A program made the position numbers and the translations under genes. A model generated the notes under the pieces. It was not told the origin of the DNA and did not search any database. It worked only from the letters and a program-made list of their open reading frames with translations. This document shows positions 61,564 through 64,000 of a stretch of 64,000 nt of DNA, piece after piece. Position 1 is the stretch's first letter; each line of letters opens with the position of its first letter. This DNA is from Cinnamomum chago (Eukaryota > Streptophyta > Magnoliopsida > Laurales > Lauraceae): assembly GCA_038049695.1 (NCBI GenBank), contig CP142451.1:70448001-70512000 (forward strand). Direction: 5' to 3'.

Positions 61564-62893
61564 GGTAGCGTTTGGTTCGCTGTAATGAAGAACGGAATGG
61601 AATGGTCATTCCAACGGAATGATTATTATAGCGTTTGGTTTGCAAAAAAGTGGCGGAATGACCATCACCTCTGGAATCACCATTCCTTTATGTAGAGGAA
61701 TGGCCATTCCACTGGGGAGGTAGATGAATGGCCATTCTATTCCTTTATAAAAAATTTCTTGAGACCAAAATGCCCTCCACCCTCCTCCCTCTCCACCTTC
61801 CTCCTCCGTCGTCGGCCAGCCTAACATTGCCGTCGCCATCCAGCTTGACGGCAAAAGCCGTCTGCCTCGTTGGAACTTGTCCGGAGAAACGTTGTCCTAG
61901 AACCACATTCCGACCTCATCCTCGTACTCTGCTTTCATCATCTCTGCAGTAGTAGTAGTTGCAGAGATGCTCTTGCTCAAGCTGCAAATCTTTGAGAAAT
62001 CTGAGGCTATATCTCCTCCGTTGATGTAGATCCAAGGATGCCTTTTCTCCTCCGTTTCTATTTCTGCTTCAGCTTTAGATTCAGATTCATCTCTGATCTT
62101 TGCAATGGAATGCTTTGCAGTCTCTGAGAGCACTTCCTTGACCGTCTCCTCCTCTATAGGTATTGGAGGAGCTCTGTCTTCTGGCATGGGAGGGTCGGAA
62201 TCTGTCGCCGTAGATTTGTATGGAGGGTTCTTACTACAGCATGTCCCCATTTTTTCTGATTTTGGGGGGAATCAGAAATCAGGATATGGAGTTGGTTGAT
62301 GAGATCTGAAATCTAGAAGAGGGATTTCTTACTTTTCCTTTCCTTGTTTCTATTTTTTTTTCCAGGGAAATGAGATTGGAAGCTAATTTCAGCAGTAAGC
62401 AGAGGCCTGGGAATGGGATGAGAGAGTATAAAGCGAGTCAGTCAAAGCAGGAAAATGGCTTTTGCTTTTGGGTTTTTGGGTGACATAGAGATGGAGAGGG
62501 AGGACGGAGATGATGAAAGGGAGAGAGGGGTGCGCAGGGTGGGGTTCTGCGCAGGGGCAGACAAGGAAGATGGGGTCTACATAGGGTGGGGATCTGCGCA
62601 GGATGGGAGGAAGATAGGGGGCGGAGAGAGGCCGGTAGCTTCTCCTTCTCAGCCGGCGACTGTGGGGAGGAGGAGGAGGGTATTTTGGTCCGTCTTATAT
62701 AAATTTTATTCCATTCCGGACATCATGTCAACGTACCAAACGAAAGAATAGGAATAAGAATTCCATTACTAGATTGATTCTTCTAACCAAACGTTGGAAT
62801 GAAAATGACCATTCCCGCCTCATTCCATTCTGGACTCATTCCACTATCCATTCCATTCTTGCCTAAAACCATTCCAGCGAACCAAACGCTACC
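61564..62893. mobile_element. Pack-type PIF/Harbinger-like element with captured gene fragment
   Basis: The inverted ends GGTAGCGTTTGGTTCGCTG on both sides (about 24 bp, one mismatch) are flanked by TAA (61561-61563 and 62894-62896). GGAATG-type words crowd the subterminal regions. The 1330-bp body has no transposase. It holds a gene-like segment on the minus strand: a leader, an ATG and a 117-codon open frame. That is the structure of a non-autonomous element that picked up part of a host gene. Confidence 0.85.
61897..62250 (-). pseudogene. Captured 5' part of a host gene, MGTCCSK-type protein
   Basis: 117 codons starting MGTCCSKNPPYKSTATDSDP, continuing IPIEEETVKEVLSETAKHS, a Glu/Lys-rich middle (ESESKAEAEIETEEKRH), DFSKICSLSKSISATTTTAE and a short end. 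MG with nearby Cys-Cys-Ser is the pattern for N-myristoylation plus palmitoylation, so the parent protein is probably membrane-anchored. I recall plant proteins of unknown function with EETVKEVLSE and a Ser/Thr-rich SLSESxSTTT stretch, but cannot name one. It stops where the element's own sequence begins, so it is probably a truncated copy. A genuine small gene is not excluded. Confidence 0.55.
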
Positions 62894-64000
62894 TAAATAT
62901 TTACGGACTTGTTTGGATGGAATAAGATATCTATAGAGTTTCTTGGGAAAGACTGAATGCTTGAAACCTGAAAGGGAAGAAGAGAACAGAGGTCAGAGGC
63001 CCTGGCCGCTCTCGGCGCAAGACACTCCGATGCCTAAGTTAGTTTGATAACGGAACAAAGGGTAAGGGACAGAAGAATAGTTTTGGGTGTCTGTATGCAT
63101 ACCTCCTCAGGATTAACTCTTTGAATATATATAGGGCGAGAGTCCTATGACTCTTGTCCTGGTGCATTAATGGTAGGGTCCCATCGGACCTTACCCTGAG
63201 CTTTTAATGGCAGGGTCCTATCGGTGTTAGTTTTATGGTCTCAATACCAAGTATATGATGAAATAAATTGATTATTTTCTTTTTTTTTTTATCAATACAA
63301 TCATGTTTTCCTTTCATGAGATGAATGGTGTTTAATTATATACTTGCACATAACCAATACAAATGACATGATGGTTCATGAGATGAACCGGAGTCCACAA
63401 GTATACTAGATGTAATACATGTGCATGGATGAGATCCGCATACAGGAGATATGTATTGCAAATCTTATACTTAAATATCTTCACAACCAGTGATGAGATT
63501 GAGCATCTCATCTGACAAGGTTGCAACACTTTGATCACTATGAGATAGTGTGATTTGTCTCGATCATCAGAATGTAGGATTCTGGATCATGGTGCTGGTA
63601 CATTGAATGTATTGAAGGACCATGAGATGCACCTTATATACATTGTCTTTACTTTAAGGTCCGCTTTCATAATTCCCTAGCAATAGGCTCATAATTCTGA
63701 GACATTAATGGACTCAAGATTCTATCTATTTCATCTGCTTTGAGTCACCAATGAGTGAGGCCAATTGTAGGTCAACACCTCGGTGATTTGGGTATGTGGT
63801 AGTAGAGCTATGGGAACATTTAATGGTCAAGATGAAATCTATCTTTAATACCCCTTGTGCCAATTAATGGATTTATCATTGGTAAGTGCGCACCCATTCT
63901 AATTAAGAGTTAATTGGATCGGTACCAAATGATCACTATAATTAATTGAGGCTCAAGGATAATAAGATATGGATCTAATTTGGTGGACATGTCCAATTGA
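62894..64000. other. Right flank, no gene seen; contains the right long inverted repeat
   Basis: Positions 62960-63230 have phrases common in plant LTRs (CGGCGCAAGACACTCCGATG near 63016 and a repeated GGTCC(T/C)ATCGG phrase near 63177 and 63216). Positions 63285-63635 are the second arm of the inverted repeat. Beyond it, to 64000, I see only AT-rich non-coding sequence. Confidence 0.45.
63285..63635 (-). repeat. Right arm of a long inverted repeat pair
   Basis: Matches 60940-61290 in reverse over about 345 bp. Sequence next to this arm (TTAAGGTCCG... near 63655) is not found next to the other, so the repeat ends near 63635. Confidence 0.8.

Overview
This window is AT-rich nuclear DNA of a flowering plant. 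The evidence is one spliced plant gene of the CCCH zinc-finger class (three exons with GT/AG junctions) set among plant-type transposons: Athila-like Ty3/gypsy copies, long LTRs resembling the Tekay/Del chromovirus group, hAT, PIF/Harbinger, LINE and Ty1/copia remnants. I cannot name the species. I saw no rRNA or tRNA gene, no CRISPR array and no organellar sequence.

Layout. Positions 1-4646 hold an Athila-type copy on the minus strand. It meets head to head, at a tRNA-Asp-like primer-binding site, a second Athila-type copy on the plus strand (4647-16651). That second copy was hit twice by the same roughly 3 kb LTR family, leaving two solo LTRs in opposite orientation (8115-11111 and 12903-16025), each with a 5-bp target duplication. 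A third, truncated LTR (16652-18810) bridges the Athila copy and a cut-off hAT transposon (18811-21010). A 6.4 kb PIF/Harbinger transposon with both of its usual genes, decayed, occupies 22278-28715. Positions 28716-34507 are gene-poor and contain a 474-bp tandem duplication that includes a MITE-like element. A second, transposase-less Harbinger-like element lies at 34511-37055. It is followed by a 2 kb minisatellite (37059-39050) built on GTGGGGCCCAC.

The host gene starts 350 bp after that minisatellite. It runs from 39402 to 57192 on the plus strand and encodes an inferred 613-residue protein with three CCCH fingers. Intron 1 (3.1 kb) carries a LINE remnant. Intron 2 (12.8 kb) carries a Harbinger-like element with an open frame of possible host origin, a copia fragment, an LTR-PBS-leader fragment, and a long LTR. 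Into that long LTR were inserted a 3.4 kb gag-protease-only LTR element (TR-GAG type) and a 1.2 kb non-autonomous hAT element with a perfect 8-bp target duplication.

Positions 57193-64000 have no recognised functional gene. They contain a 129-bp GC-rich near-perfect hairpin, and a pair of roughly 345-bp inverted repeats enclosing a 1.3 kb Pack-type Harbinger-like element. That element carries what looks like the 5' part of a host gene for an MGxCCS-type (probably lipid-anchored) protein.

No wholly new system is evident. The most unusual signals are the TCP-site-like minisatellite next to the zinc-finger gene, the gene-capturing Harbinger-like elements, the palindromic minisatellites found inside several LTR families, and the GC-rich hairpin.
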